From Symbiodinium sp. CCMP2592 (taxonomy: Eukaryota > Sar > Dinophyceae > Suessiales > Symbiodiniaceae): 64,000 nucleotides of DNA. The notes under the pieces are model-generated. The model did not search any database. It worked only from the letters and a program-made list of their open reading frames with translations, and was not told the origin of the DNA. This document shows, piece by piece, positions 1 through 12,686 of the stretch (the first letter of the stretch is position 1; each line of letters opens with the position of its first letter). The position numbers and the translations under genes were made by a program. The stretch is taken from assembly GCA_905221615.1 (NCBI GenBank), contig CAJNDT010004702.1, forward strand, positions 346,127 to 410,126, written 5' to 3'.

Positions 1-617
1 TGGTGAGTACAGCATTAGTCGAGCTAAGTTGTAGACGTAGATCGCAGACGCTACAATCGTGGGCATACCTTGTATGTACCATAGTAGCTGAGTCAGTGCT
101 AGGGTAGCATGCAGACACCACTTCTAGAGGACAATGCCTATTGTACCTCATGTGGTTAATTCAGATTTTCCTCAATGTCATGGCATGAGAACAGGTTGAG
201 TGTGAATGCACCCTCTGTTGTACATGTACAGGGAGCCATGGCCATGACATGCATGTTGTAACTGTATTATATCCCGCTGCCGTTAGGGCCCTTGAGTCAT
301 ACCGAGATAGCTTCGCAGTCGGCGAAAAGATCCACCAGTTCTCAAAGTTGTCTTTGGGTTCCGAGTCTGAAAGTTTGGATGATTGAAAGTTCCAAGTCTG
401 TTGAACCTCTGACCCGCCGCCGCCGTATATATGTCCCCGACATGCTGCATTCATCGACCTCACCATGCAACACTTGCAAACACTCCGTGAAACATTCTTG
501 TGGACAGGAGCAGCTCGCGGAGATATTGAGCCAGAGCGCGGCAATTGTCTCAGTCGGTGGTCAAAGTTAGATATGAATTTGCTACCGCCGCACCTGCGGC
601 CAAAGCTCAATGATGAG

Positions 618-1281
618 GTCAAAGATTATTTGCAGTCGATGGATCTCGATGTGCACGAAGGGCGCGCGCTTTTCCACATTTTAGACAACGGAGATGGCGA
701 GGCGACCGGCTTAGCTACGGTTTTAGGTAAGAGGTTGGTGAATAGATCACACACATTGATTGTCACGAGTTTCCAATTCGTGGCTCTATATACTAGTCAT
801 GGTGACGTGTGTGTGTGTGTGTGTGAGTGCCGCCAACACAAGTATGGTCGATTGGTTTGCGTGTGCAGTACCACCACGGAACAACACTTCCTGAAGCTAA
901 GGTTACTTTGGATGAGTTCATAGACGGTATTATGAGATGCAAAGGGCCAGCTCGAGTGACCATGCAGCAGTTCAATGTTCCAGGTGTTGCGGAAATGTTG
1001 AGATGTATGTGATACAGCAAAAGTCAGCCGAGGCAATCGACCAAGTAGCAATGAGCGCGGACATGAAGAATTTGGACAAGAAGGTGAACATCATCATACA
1101 GCGATTGGGCGTTCGAAGTGGCTCCGCTTCCAAGTCGGTTGCGCCCACGCCATCGCCCAGAACCGAAGTGCTGCGGCGGCAAAAGTCTCAAGCAGCATAT
1201 CTCAAACCGTTCCGACTCGACATGGACAACGAGCAGGGCTTCTTGGCTTCACAAGAAAGACGGTCAGCAAGCGACGCATAA
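618..1281 (+). CDS. Voltage-gated cation channel, 3' end only (gene A, C-terminal EF-hand)
   Basis: Three exons (618-701, 902-955, 1033-1281, TAA stop) encode the C-terminal cytosolic tail of an ion channel of the kind abundant in dinoflagellates. Seen: an EF-hand in which the helix reads LDVHEGRALFHILD, the calcium loop starts DNGDGE and is completed across the first intron by VTLDEF, then IMRCKGPAR, and after the second intron AIDQVAMSADMKNL with a coiled-coil-like tail. Intron 1 (702-901) has a GC donor and contains a GT microsatellite; intron 2 (956-1032) has a GT donor. The same protein stretch occurs without these introns in gene B 6 kb downstream, which confirms the joins. The upstream exons with the pore domain and the first EF-hand were not found in bases 1-617, so they lie in front of the window or are lost. 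Calcium sensing is inferred from the EF-hand only. Confidence 0.72.
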
Positions 1282-1850
1282 AGCCGTTCACTGTGCATGG
1301 TCGAAATCCAAGGTTTTCTCGCGCGGAGGGCTTCGTTCGGAATCTGACCGAAAGACGCGAAAAGATTTGAACACTTTAATTTTCAACACTGAGACGACTA
1401 TCTCACCCCCCGGCCTAGACCGGACCTAAACCCGAACATTGCCAGGGGCAACATGCTCAGGCTTCTCAAAGTTTCAGATGATTCATGAGTCCCAGTGTGC
1501 TTGTCAACTTGCAGAATGCAGTGGGCAGTACCGGCAGACCAGGCGTGAGTTTGTACGGTCTTGGCGAGGGAGCGCAAATGGACTGTATCTCCGAGTTCTT
1601 GCATTGGATTCACTTCTGAGGCTTTGCACTGTTTGCGCCCAGCCATCTCACGGTTGCATTGGTGGTGCTCAAGCTATGCTATGCTATGCTAACCGCTTCG
1701 GTATCAGCGCGGCGGGGCAAGTATGGAGGCAAAGCGATCCAACAGGGAATGCTAATGCTCCGTAGGTGTGGCCTCATGAATCATGTCAGCCAACATCGTC
1801 TGTGATTAGCAGTTTCGCTTAGGTTTTGTTGAAGACTCTCACTTTGACAG
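1282..1850. other. Intergenic spacer between channel genes A and B
   Basis: No exon could be supported here. It should carry the 3' UTR of gene A and the promoter or trans-splice acceptor of gene B. A short run of CTATG repeats lies near 1675-1692. Confidence 0.4.
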
Positions 1851-4800
1851 GAACTGCTGCATGCCATTGCCTTGGAGCATTCGGCCATTCTGCAGCGGTC
1901 TGAGGAGGACTCGTCGTAGACTGTCGGACTGTCGGCATCCGCTCATGCAGGGCGTGGTCTCCGAATTTGCTTTATCCTGTGCCGTTGTGCCGTGAGCAGG
2001 AGCGCCTTGAGCTGAAGAAAGCGCTGGATAGGATAGAGTGCCACACTCGAAGCCTTGGCTCGGGAGGTCAGAGGCCCAGCACTGCCAACCGCTTGCGCTC
2101 GCAGCTGTCTCAAGACCTAGGAAAGGATCTTCCACAATACCGAGAGCAAGCGCTCCCGGACGTGCTCCAGCAAGATGTTGCTGGCATTGCACTTGCAATC
2201 CCGCCTACATCTCAACCCGACCTTCCGGAGATGGGAGAGGCAGACCCTTTTCCGCCGGCTCCTGTTCCAGAGGCCTGCATCAGTGTATGGAACGTGCTGG
2301 ATGCGAAGCTGCCAAGATGTTTTGTTGCCTTGTGCTCCCGTGTCAGGATCTTGATGATGATGACTTGGTGCTTCCAACCGACAATCTCAAATGGGGGCAG
2401 ACACGCCTTGTTTCAAACGAAACAGAGATGAGCATCGCGGCTTGGCTGCCGAGTCATTGCCATGATTGCAGGGCAGCTCCAGGACAAACGAGCACGGACG
2501 GCAAATGTATGTACAACATGCAATGGCCATGTTCAGCCAATGCATCCGGCGGCAACCAATATGCATCATTGAGACAGGTGTTCGCGGCGTCTTGCTAATG
2601 AGTGTGCCAGGAGCGGTTTACCATTAGGTGGCAATGGCCTGTTATAATAAACTTAATAGACCAAACGTACATAACCCGTGCGCGAACGAAAAGGTTTGTA
2701 AGGGCCTGATACCCAACGACAAGACAGCGATCCGATGTAACTGTCTCACATACGTGGTATTTGGGTAGGATGTCCGACCGTCTGTTCTACAACCTTCGCG
2801 TGCATCAAAGTCAGAAGTCCTGCCCATTGAGGAGTGTCAACGCCTATGGCCTATGGCGTGCTGTTGATATGAAATAAAATGAACTTGCCCACGTAATTGT
2901 GTGGAGAGCTTCTTGAAGTCCAGAGTGGCACCCAGGTCTCAACTATGGCGCGTGCGGCTCAAGCCAACGTCGCTGCCGCTGAGAAAACCAAATCGTCATC
3001 GCCTGGGGAAGGATCGAAACAACGTGTTACCTCGACGAGCCGCTTGCAGTGCTGGTTCTGTAGCGATGAAGGATGCTTTGTATGCACGTGCTGAACACGT
3101 CAATGACAAAGCTCGTTCATCCTAGGCTCGATTGTTGAACCGGCCATGACGCTTATCGTGCAGTCCACGCAACTCGATCTTGACCAAAAGCGACGACGTC
3201 GCATCAAGGATGAGCTCAACTCTTCGGCAGCCGGCAATGCATCTTGTTCTGGTTGCTGTCGGAAACACACCACTGGATGCAGGACATCACCGATTACGTG
3301 GGTTTCACACTCGTCTTCTTGAATTACGTGGCAACTGGGCCGAATCAGTGCAGTGTGGTTGCCAGTCGGGACTCCGCAGCTGTGCGCAGACAGTATCAGG
3401 TCCTGTTGGTGGAGCTGGAGGTCGAGGGCCGGCAAACGGCGATCTTATTGGGTCTCGACGACGGAGACCTGGCCCTGCAACCTGACACGCTCCGCGTCGT
3501 GGACAGCCCGAAAGAGGGGGGGCACGCAGGGACTGGCAAGGGAGTATGGGGGCTGATAGGTATCCGTTTCTAGCATCTGCGAATACGGATGCGAAATGGC
3601 ATGTCGGATCTTTCTTGATCTCAGCATTTTCGAGCACATTCTGCTCGAGCTAGTGGTGGCCAATGATGCTTGGTGAGATTGAACTACTCGTCGGACACTA
3701 GTTCGTATGATTGAATTCTCCTTGAGCTTTTGGTCGTTCCGGCAGGACTGCGGCTTCGTGCTTCTTTTCCTTATCGAGTCGCTCTTCCGGCTAGGATTGG
3801 AAGGCAGGGATTTCTTCAAGGACCTCGATGGGAGTGAATTATGTGTGGCTTGCAGACACAAGCAGGTACACACACTTGCATACATACGTGCGTGCACATG
3901 TACGTAGGAACTAGGGAAGTTTGCCTGCCCACAAATTCATGCGTGGACAACTCGAGAGAGAGTTGGCTAGTCTTCACCTCGCAGCTTGGGCAGGGCGAGA
4001 GGGAAAAAACTCTCACTCGCTCACTTGCTCTCGCTCTCTTCTCTCTTTTCTCTTTGGCCTCTTTGCTCTGTGTTCTCTTTGCTCTCTCGCTCTCTCTTTC
4101 TTTTTCTCTCTGTCTCTGTCTCTATCCTTTTTTTTTTTTTCTCTCTCTCTCTCTCTCTCTCTTTTCTTTTTTGTTTACGCACATCGACATCTGTTTATGT
4201 GTGGAATCACCTGTCTATCTATCCATCTGTTTGTCCATCTGTCCATCTATCTATTTATCCGTCTATCTATCCACATATCTATGTACATATATGTAACAAC
4301 TGACAGTCAGATGTGAGTTTATACTGACATGTGTTTGTAAACAATCACCCATAGCCATACATGGATATGTAATTCTATATGGAGTGGCGTTCACGATGTT
4401 TAGTTGTATGTTATGCACTTGAGTATCTTGTATGAAATGTAGATTTGCAGCTGGATGAAAGCTGTTTCTATAGCTACAGCAGATGCGCCTTTGCTAGACA
4501 ATCCAACGTTGAATTCGTATTTTTAAAGCGCCAATGTTAACACAGTCTTCAGCTTGTGTCTAGTGTGTAATTGGTTTTTGGGACTTGTTTAGATATTTGC
4601 CTGGTACCTGATTGCTATTCATTGATACAAGTTTAAATTTGTCGTATTTTCCTCAAAGCACAAAGGAAAGCATTTTGGAACTAGTACTTGCTGGGTACCC
4701 ATTGAACTTTTGATGGTGACGTCAAGACACCCGAAGTCTCACTATCAGATCTTCAGGACCTTGACTGATCGTCACATGTTGCCCAAAAGTATTCAGCTAC

Positions 4801-7762
4801 AATTGAGTGCTAGTGCAGCTGATATGGGCTAAATATACAGAAAGCTGGTCTGTAGTCTGTGTTGGTTAATACCCAACTTACGATAATTAATCTTTTTGTA
4901 TTATCCATTTCAATCTTAGCTTAAGTAGGCCTTCCATGATATTTAGCACATTGTCTAGTTGACCTCTTATGAACATTTCACTACTATTACAACACCGTTT
5001 AAAGACGCCATGTCAATCAGACGGTAGTAAACGTCTACTACTGTCAGTGAAGACTTAACTTCTACATCTTGGGGGCTTATCCACGCGACGATTCCACTTA
5101 TCACCAATTTTTGAGAATGTTCGACTGTTGCACAACTGTACACTAGACGTGTCCAGATATAGGGAGTTTGTGGAATAGATAGATAGACAGATAGATAGCC
5201 ATAGTGAGGTGCACCTGCGTACCTCTATGTAGAAGCCATGGGAGACACACACTCATGCGATGAGATGAGATCTTACCAGGACTGGGCGAATGTCTTCGAC
5301 CTTTTCTTGGTGGTCTTGGGCCTGGTCGACTTTGCAGACACTCAACTGAACCCCTCACCCAAAGAACGGTGGTTCCCTGTTTTCTCCATTCAAGTTCCAT
5401 ACATGCATTGACCTGCAACAATTTTGCGATGAGAGCTTCTCGATTGACTCAGGTGAGCCCGCCCTTCAGTGGAAATGGCGCCTCTGACATCGTCTTGCTC
5501 AAGGTGATGCGCGGCCTTAAATCTCTTCGCGCACTTCGGATTGTGCGCAGCTCTGCTAGTTTCTAGACTTGGCGCCTTCATGTGCTCTTTTCTGCATTTG
5601 CTCCTGCGTGTCGCCCCGATTTTTTCTCACATCTCTCCTTCAATGTTGCAGGACAACCGGAAGTCAACGTAATTTCTGAACATCTAATGCGACCTCGACG
5701 TGCATCCGCGGAAACCTGTTGAAACGACTCTGGCAGACTCGTACAGACTCGCAATGGCCTACGACCAAGTTTGAGCACTGTAAGTGTACGTGCTTGTGGG
5801 GCCCTCGATCTTCAAGATATTTCTGGTTGTCGGAGTGAAGGGCCAGAGAGCCACAGCTGCGGTCCTAAATGAATCAAGCCATGTTGCTCTCGTCGGCGAC
5901 TGACCGCTTTGGAGCACGTGTGGGTTTGTATTTTGGACCGATGACGTGCTGCAGGGAGCAGCAACATGTATTCAATCTATCAGCGAGCTTCGGCACGTGT
6001 GCGCAGATCCACAGTTTCCGCTGTCCGATTGAGGAAGCTTCCGATTCCTCAGTGGTCTACGAGTTTTGGTGAAGGCATGTCAATGCTTTCTGCCTTCGCT
6101 TTTTTGGGCCATGGTCCTGCTCAGCATCTTGGGCTTCGCCAGGTGTCGTCCTCCGCGTCGTCGATTCGTCGATCGTTGTGGTCGGGCCTGCCTCCCTGCC
6201 TCCGCTCAGGCATCTTTATCTTCATGGGCGCCATGATAATGGCTAATGCACTCCGCGCCTTCATCATCGATCCAGCTCAAAGCTACGACGCTGCTGGCTT
6301 GCTATTGGCAGCTGTGTTTGGGAAGAGGTACTTTGCGCCACCTTGAAAATTATGAACTCAGGACAGGGTGCAGATGTGGACCTTGTATGGCACGGCTTAC
6401 CGCTCTGCATACACGATTTACGAAGTGACTTTTGCAGGCCCAGTTGAAAGTGCTTGTGCTTCCCCAGTGTTTGCCACCCCATGCCACCCCTGATTCAGGG
6501 AATTGGCCGACGAACGCTCGACCAGTCCTCAACAAGGTCAGTCAATTTTACTCGATATTTTTCGTGGTGTACGTCACGATCATCGTCTTTGCGTTGATCC
6601 GGGTCATCAGTGCCATCTTCTTGAAGGAGCAATTGAGTTTTAGGCCGACCACAAGTGGCACAGAGGGGGCTGTCGTGGTATCTACTGCACTGCACCCTTC
6701 CCATGCCTAGCCTCCCTGTGCGGACAACGATGTATGATACTATCTGCGATAGGCATGCGATCATGAATGAAAACAGAGGACACTTTGGATGCAGCTCAGA
6801 ATGATGCGGAGCACCTCGTGGTTGAGAAAATGCACAAAAAGGCGGACTACGTGCGCAAATTGGAACAATTGTTTCAAGCCATCGATGCTTCTGGAAGTGG
6901 GCTGATTACGGAAGAGCGGCTGACCCAAATTTTGGCAAATCCCAAGGTCGAAACCTCAGTCTTCAAGCGGGGCGCTTTCCAGCTTGCTGAAAAGCACAAC
7001 AGACCACTTTGTTTATCAAGGATGCATGTGGACTCGAAGTCTGCTTCATAGTTAGCAGCTGGCACATTGTCGACTGTAAAGTCTTCGTGGAAACAGTGCT
7101 GTGTGTGTGTGTGTGGGCTGTGACTGTGTAAGTCCCCTAGCCAAAGCGCTTGCAGCACCCGCAACTTTCGTGAAGTGTTCAGTTGTTGCCCCGGCACTTT
7201 TGCAAGACGTGCAGCGCAGCGAAATGAGTCGGAAGTCGGTGCTGACCCAGCATAAATCAGAATCATAACTAATATACTTTGTTCAGCTGGGCGGGCGGCA
7301 AATGACGCCAATATAACTTTAAAAAGTCAAGGTCCAGTCTTGCATGCACTGAACCAGAAGTCGGCTTAGGTGGCAGCCCTCTTTCAAACCCTGGATCTGG
7401 ATGTGCATGAAAGTGAAGCCTTGTTTCACCTTTTAGATGATGGTGATGGAGAAGTGACATTGGCGGAGTTTATCGATGGAGTCATGCGCTGCAAGGGCCC
7501 AGCGCGCGCTATCGATCAAGTGGCCATGCATGCAGAAATGAAGCAGTTAAGCCGAAGATTCGGCAAGCTGCTCAAGCAACTGAAGCGGCAGGCTTTGCCG
7601 GGGATGCCGTCTCACCAGTCCACTGCTTCAACACTCCCGACTCCGACTGCAATTCCAAAGAAACAGACCACCCTTTCGGCCTTCCTCTTCGACTCTGCTG
7701 ATGCTGCGAGCCTGAGCGTAAACCTAAAGAACCACAAGTCCCCTGGCCACGCGCTTGTCTGA
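1851..7762 (+). CDS. Voltage-gated cation channel with paired C-terminal EF-hands (gene B)
   Basis: A plasma-membrane-type six-helix channel, probably Ca2+ or Na+ selective, assembled from many short exons. N-terminal coiled-coil exons are at 1851-1905 (LLHAIALEHSAILQRSEE) and from 2000 (ERLELKKALDRIE). Candidate S1 lies near 3625-3673, S2 in 3707-3830 (VLLFLIESLFRLGLEG), S3 from 5280 (WANVFDLFLVVLGLVDF) and S4 at 5453-5548 (MRGLKSLRALRIVR, regularly spaced Arg/Lys). S5 is at about 6075-6132 plus 6210-6292, the pore loop at 6362-6437 plus 6499 onward (YEVTFAGNWP), S6 to 6626 (FFVVYVTIIVFALIRVISAI). The first EF-hand is at 6779-6946 (DASGSGLITEERL), the second plus tail at 7370-7762, TGA stop. 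Introns at 6133, 6293, 6438 (GC), 6627 (GA) and 6947 (GT) keep frame. Start codon and exons between 2430 and 3620 are uncertain. Confidence 0.7.
4005..4190. repeat. Pyrimidine-rich (CT)n tract in the S2-S3 intron of gene B
   Basis: Almost uninterrupted C/T on the + strand, including a run of T near 4130 and (CT)n near 4141-4162. It gives spurious Leu/Ser/Phe-rich reading frames that should not be called as genes. Confidence 0.9.
4200..4282. repeat. Tetranucleotide microsatellite (CTAT/CATC/TTTG variants)
   Basis: Imperfect tandem tetramers such as TCTA, TCCA and TCTG directly follow the pyrimidine tract. A related GATA-type repeat is at about 5173-5200. Confidence 0.85.
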
Positions 7763-9954
7763 AGTTTTGCAGGGCTGCAAGCAAGCTGGCGCCGTAGGCG
7801 CCGGCTGTGAGCATGCCCATCAAATACCAGACATACCGACTTATTGTTGTCTGGATGTCTCCGGTTAGAAATGCGAACTTCGGCAGCTTCGTTTGTACGC
7901 TGCCCCTCTTTTTGATGCGCGCAGATCTCTCCAGGAAAAGCCGTGAATTCTGTTTTCGGGTGAGACTCGAGCGTGCAAGCGGAAACAGCTCTTTTCACGA
8001 GTCCGCCGGAGATGAGACTGAGACACCGGACGGCAGACTCCAGGTGTGGAGGGACTCCTTGCGCTGGACTGCTCGTCGAAACGAAGAGGCCTCAGGGTGC
8101 GAGGGCTACGCACGATGTCTTTTAAGCTGTGTCCTCGCAGTTGCGCGAGGCGTTGCTGTTCGCCTGTCCATGCCACTCTTAGCTGCTTTTTGGCTACCCT
8201 TGTTGTTTATTGCCAGCCTATGCCAGCCTGCTGTTTCAGGACTGGTCCACTACTTGTGTAGACTTGTGTGTGCATGCCTTGTTGGAGTATGCTGAGCTCA
8301 CGCTTCAAACATGCAGATATTGCAGCATGCCATCTCGAGAAGAGCCCCACTTGGCTTCTTTGTTGCATCCTTTGGACTTTCCAAAGAATCTGATCTTATG
8401 TGAATGAAGTCCTTATGATGCTGTGTACCACTCAGGCAGTAGACATGTTCAAAACAGCTGAAATAGAACGTGCCAGAACAGGGTGGGGTTCACTTCACAC
8501 ACAGGGTTTTTCATGGTGCTCTGTTCTCCTCAGGCAAGGCCACTCGGACTGTGCACCAATTGCTCAGCTTCTTGCTATGAGTTCTATGGCGGTCGCAAGA
8601 TGTCTGGCATCGCTGATAAGTGTTTGGCTTTGCTCTGCAGCTGACACGATGATGTACTCGCGCGATAGTGCGGCGGGGGGTTCCTTCGGACAAGCGTCGG
8701 TGTTGGAGGTGTTGGAAGAACTGCACGGAGCCGGTCGACTGCCTCATGGGCCCGGGCCTTTAGAGAAGGCACAGTCGCTCGGGGGCCTAGCATGGCCTCG
8801 CCTTGAGGTGACTGGGGCCTTTGGGAGCCTTCGGAGCTGTTGCCCCGGACAAGACGGGAGAGAGCAGAGGAGAGGAGAAGTCCGAATCCATTTTTTGAGG
8901 TGTCTGGCCTCCTCTGACCAGAGACAAAGGGAGCGTGCGGCGGGACGCCGAGCTGATCCTGCTGCCGTGCACTGTGGCAAAGCCATTTGTCTGGCTGCCT
9001 GCTTGCCCTCTTATCGGGTCTTGGATCAGGTTGTCAGAGCAGCCACAAACGGAGGGCAGAGCGCTTAGTGTGAAAAACCTGCGGCTCGCCATGCCTGTGT
9101 AGTCGAGTTCTCAAAATCAGCTGATGGATCAGCTGATGCGGATTCCGCGCAGGGAGCCGTGTACGGGCATGATTCGCGAGACGATGGGGCTCCTTGGCCG
9201 CAGTGTTGGGAGTCATGGAGGGGGGGTAAGATAAGATGCCAAGACATGCTTGTGCGCGGGCGGCTGCGCAGGTGCTCGGAAGTGGGAGATGCCGTGGCTG
9301 ACTGTGAGCGGACCTCGCGGGTGATTCCTGAAATCGGGGTTTCAACTCAAACGGGTCGAGGATGTGGAGTTGCGCTGACGGACGCTGTAACTAAACCGGT
9401 GGATCAAGTCTCAAGGGTCGCGGTTAGTGGCAGATTCCTGCCAGGCTCTCGGCTTACGGCGAATGGTCGGTTTGCACCACATCTTGCGGAAGTGGACTTC
9501 GCACCAGGCAGCGTTTCGGACACGGGAATCTGTAGCCCCACCTCGGCCTATCTGGCAGGTCCCGGAGCATCGAGGTCCAGGCAAGTGGAGGTGGCCAGCC
9601 GGAAGCTGAGCAGCGACAAGCGAGACGCAGCGAGACAGTGAGACAGTGGGAGAGAGTTCCCATGGAATGTGAAGTCCAGAAGAGAGTAGCGGAGTAGCGT
9701 CGTGTCTCCGAGGCCCTGCCAGGGCCCGCTGGCACTGCTGGAGCCATGCAACCTGGGCCCCTGCCCTTGTCGAAACCTCGGCAGAATCGTCCGTCTGGCT
9801 GTGAATTCAGAGCCTCGGTTTCTTCAGGCCAAGTGACGGATGCCGCTTTTTCTCAATGGAACCAGCCTCAGCTTTGCCAGCTGAGCATCAGGTGGAATCT
9901 ATGAAAGAGTTGAGACGGTTTCTGTGACTGCTCCCCACCATCACGTCTCAGGGA
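7763..9954. other. 2.2 kb without an assignable gene
   Basis: Several open frames of 60-220 codons exist on both strands, for example 7807-8295 and 8400-9068 on +, but none shows a domain, a family pattern or consistent splice sites that I can recognise. The stretch should contain the 3' UTR of channel B and probably the 5' end of the TSP1 gene whose first recognisable exon is at 9.96 kb. Confidence 0.35.
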
Positions 9955-10467
9955 AGAGTGGAGCAGTTGCAATGCCGGCATGCACATCAGGAAGCGGAAG
10001 GCTGGACAATGCCGGAAAGTGAAGCATTGCAGGGTCAAGGTAACTCCGGGATTGATCATTGAATTTGTCGAAGTCTTTCATTTCAGAAATTCATGCTTAA
10101 TTTATGAAGTGCTCAATGTATCAGGGAGGGTCTCGCTCGCAAGCTTGAACCACCAAGGGCTGCTTAATTCAAGACCCAAGGTGCAACAGCAAGCTTCCTG
10201 TGGTGGAGATCCTGCTCTAGGCGCAGCTGCATCTTCCGGCATGCATAGGGGTCGGAGATCCCGATGTGGCTTTGCTGTGGCGACAGACCAGCCAGAGTAG
10301 CTTACACAGCTGCAGCAGTGATCTTGACAGGTTCGTTGGCTGAGATCCGAAACTGCGGTGGAACGATTGATTGCGAGGTGGGCTTAACTGAGAATTTGGT
10401 GGCTCCAATGCCAACTCTCTATGTCGAGGTGTCTCCCTGGGCTTCCTGGGACGAGTGTGACAAGAGC
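9955..10467 (+). CDS. Thrombospondin type-1 repeat protein, 5' exon group
   Basis: Partial exons of TSP1 repeats, a module that in secreted or surface proteins binds glycans and other proteins. Seen: WSSCNAGMHIRKRKAG followed by QCRKVKHC at 9959-10033; the end of a repeat, LAEIRNCGGTIDCE, in an exon ending at 10377; after a 51-bp GT-AG intron (10378-10428) the start of the next repeat, VSPWASWDECDKS, up to about 10464. The E|V join recreates the usual TSP1 boundary (Cys, acidic residue, then W-x2-W-x2-C). Next comes a GC donor in place of the expected CG-G continuation, so the rest of that repeat should be in a downstream exon. The following 8 kb are retroelement sequence and the next recognisable TSP1 exon is at 20.7 kb. 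Confidence 0.6.
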
Positions 10468-11170
10468 CCCGGAGCTCGGGAGAGAAGGAGACGTCATGAG
10501 AGAAGTCTTTCCGTGCACCTACACTCCTGCAGCGGGTGATCAGTTTCCAGGATATGGTGCAACTCCAGCCGAGTCCTTTTTTTGAGCGTATTTAGTTTTA
10601 TCGGTTGGTCTCTATCTGTCGTGTATCGCCAAGCATTGCTTGTTTTTGATAGTGTTGCTACTTGCTCTTGCGGGATGGTGTCGTCGAGACGAAAGCTTAT
10701 CGTCGCAGTTCTAGCTGGTTAATGCAACGCGATGCAGGGTTCACAGCTGCTGGGTTGAGGGTGTGAGGATAATTAGTGGAGCAGCCTGCTGAATGTCAGT
10801 CGCCACTGGATTTTTCAAACTGGATTTCATATCAGCGTAATGGAATGGTCTTATTCGCCATGGATTCTGGTCTGCTAGTCGTCCTCTTAGCGTATAGAAT
10901 CAGTGTAGAACATTATTCTTCCTCTCTTGTGGCCCAGGTTGTGGAGGTGGCCAGCAGGAGCGGAACCGCCAGGTGACCCAGAACCCTCAAAACGGTGGAA
11001 AGCCGCTGGGCGCTCAGCGCAGCAGAGCCCTCCATGATAGCACGAGTACAGGCAGCAGAAATGAGTATTAAATTAAATGTTCTTGCTGCTGATACTTCAA
11101 ACACGTACGCAAGGACCAGGCTGGTTATTCCTCTGAATGCCAACAGCAGCATGCAGAGGAATACTAGCGA
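10468..11170. other. Presumed TSP1-gene intron before the retroelement cluster
   Basis: No exon, domain or repeat could be supported in this 0.7 kb. Base composition is ordinary up to about 11165, where the GA-rich and G-tract-rich retroelement sequence starts abruptly. Confidence 0.35.
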
Positions 11171-12686
11171 CTAAGCCTGGATGCAATCGCAGAGAGAGGA
11201 AGGGAGAGGGGTGAGAGAGAGAGAGTCAGAGAGAGAGGGCGCCCATATGCAAGACGCTGAAATCAACCAGCTCGGCCTCCCACCACACATCATGGCAGCC
11301 ATCAGAGGGGCTCGCGCCATTACGCAAATGACGGTGGACGACCCTTGGCAACCGCAAGCACACTACGCTGCCGAGCTCCAAGCCATTGCCAGGGGGGACA
11401 GCCCCCCGCTCCCACCACCCGGCGACGGCCACCTCCACCAAACACCGGCAGGGGGCAGCCAGGCAGCACCAGGGGGGGAAACGACGGGGCGGCCGGTCAA
11501 GCAACAGACAGCTCTCCACCTCTACAGACACGACAGACGACGGCAGCGGCCCAGAGCAGCCAGGCAGCGGACGGGGGATCGTCACCAGCAATGCCCAGCC
11601 AGGGGGGGCTACTCCTTCTACTCAGCCACAGCTCGCACAAGATTCTTTGTACCAGCAGAAGGGGGAACAGCCGACGACGGAGCCCCGACAGTCAAACCGA
11701 AAGCACGACCACCAGCACCACCGAGCTCGAGTTCCGAGAGCAGCTGGCCGAGCGAAGACGATGCCCCCCCGGAGGACGATCCCAGCTCCTTAGTGCAAAG
11801 GCCCACGCAACACACGCGGGGGAGGACGCGACCGGCGAACAACAACCCCAGCCCAACCACATCTACCACCAGCCACTGGGCAGGGGAGGGAGATGCAGCA
11901 GGGGGGCAGCCACAAGACCCGGGAGCCACGCACACTGAAGAGGAGGAGGGGGTGCACGCCCATGCAAGATGCCACAGCGAAGGGGAGGCGAGCAGCAGCA
12001 GCGCACTGAGGAGGCAGAGGAGCCGCAGCCCAGCCCACACGGGGGACAATCACCACGAAGGGGGTCCACCGGCTCGAGGGCCCTGCCACGGCCCACAACC
12101 CACTTCGTGCAGCCCGGGGGCATGCTGCCCCGATAGCACACAAGGACAGAAGCCTCCCGGCAGTCGCAGGCCACAGCGGCACCAGAACAAACCCAGCCAC
12201 CACAGCAGCAGGCCAGACAAGGGTCCTCATGCATGGAGTGGGGGAGAGAAAGGGGGCCACCAACATTGAAGTGGAGCTCCAAGAATTCCAGAGCGACTTT
12301 GACGTCACTGTCCGCATGACAGACCCGACGCTGTACCTGAGGAGGAATCAAGCACTCGGGAAGGCGCGGGGGATCCTGAAGGGGATTCTTCTCAATTATG
12401 GAGAAGACCATGGAACGCTCTGGGATGAACTCGATCGCGCCCACACCCACCTCACCACAGTCCAGGAGAACCACCATGCACTACTGGGGGACATCCGGGG
12501 GGAGTTACGTGACCTTGTAGGTGTTGTTGAGAGGCCGGGGGGCACCAGTTCAGCGAAACACACAGTCTCCTGCACAGGCAAGCCCCTTGAAAATGATGGA
12601 TGTGGCAGCGCGAATTCGCGCGGGTCACGAGGACTGCTCGTGACCCAAGCCCGAAGCAAAGCAAGGCAAAGAGAGAGAGAGAGAGA
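11171..12686 (+). mobile_element. Degenerate non-LTR retrotransposon segment, ORF1-like part
   Basis: A GC-rich segment full of G5-G8 tracts, unlike flanking DNA. It begins in a GA-rich stretch (11181-11240) and can be read from 11247 as MQDAEINQLGLPPHIMAAIR and so on; the frame then degenerates into Pro/Ser/Gln-rich sequence open in several frames at once. Near 12260-12530 another frame gives a more protein-like stretch (FQSDFDVTVRMTDPTLYLRR; HGTLWDELDRAH). The segment ends in two adjacent hairpins (12608-12646) and a (GA)n run at about 12669-12686. I cannot name a domain here; assignment to a LINE rests on the adjoining reverse transcriptase and on the matching end structure at 18.7 kb. Confidence 0.5.

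Noticed and set aside
2950-2965. Relic dinoflagellate spliced leader (GGCTCAAG)
   Set aside because: Only eight bases match the end of the leader; the preceding bases do not. Chance expectation in 64 kb is high.
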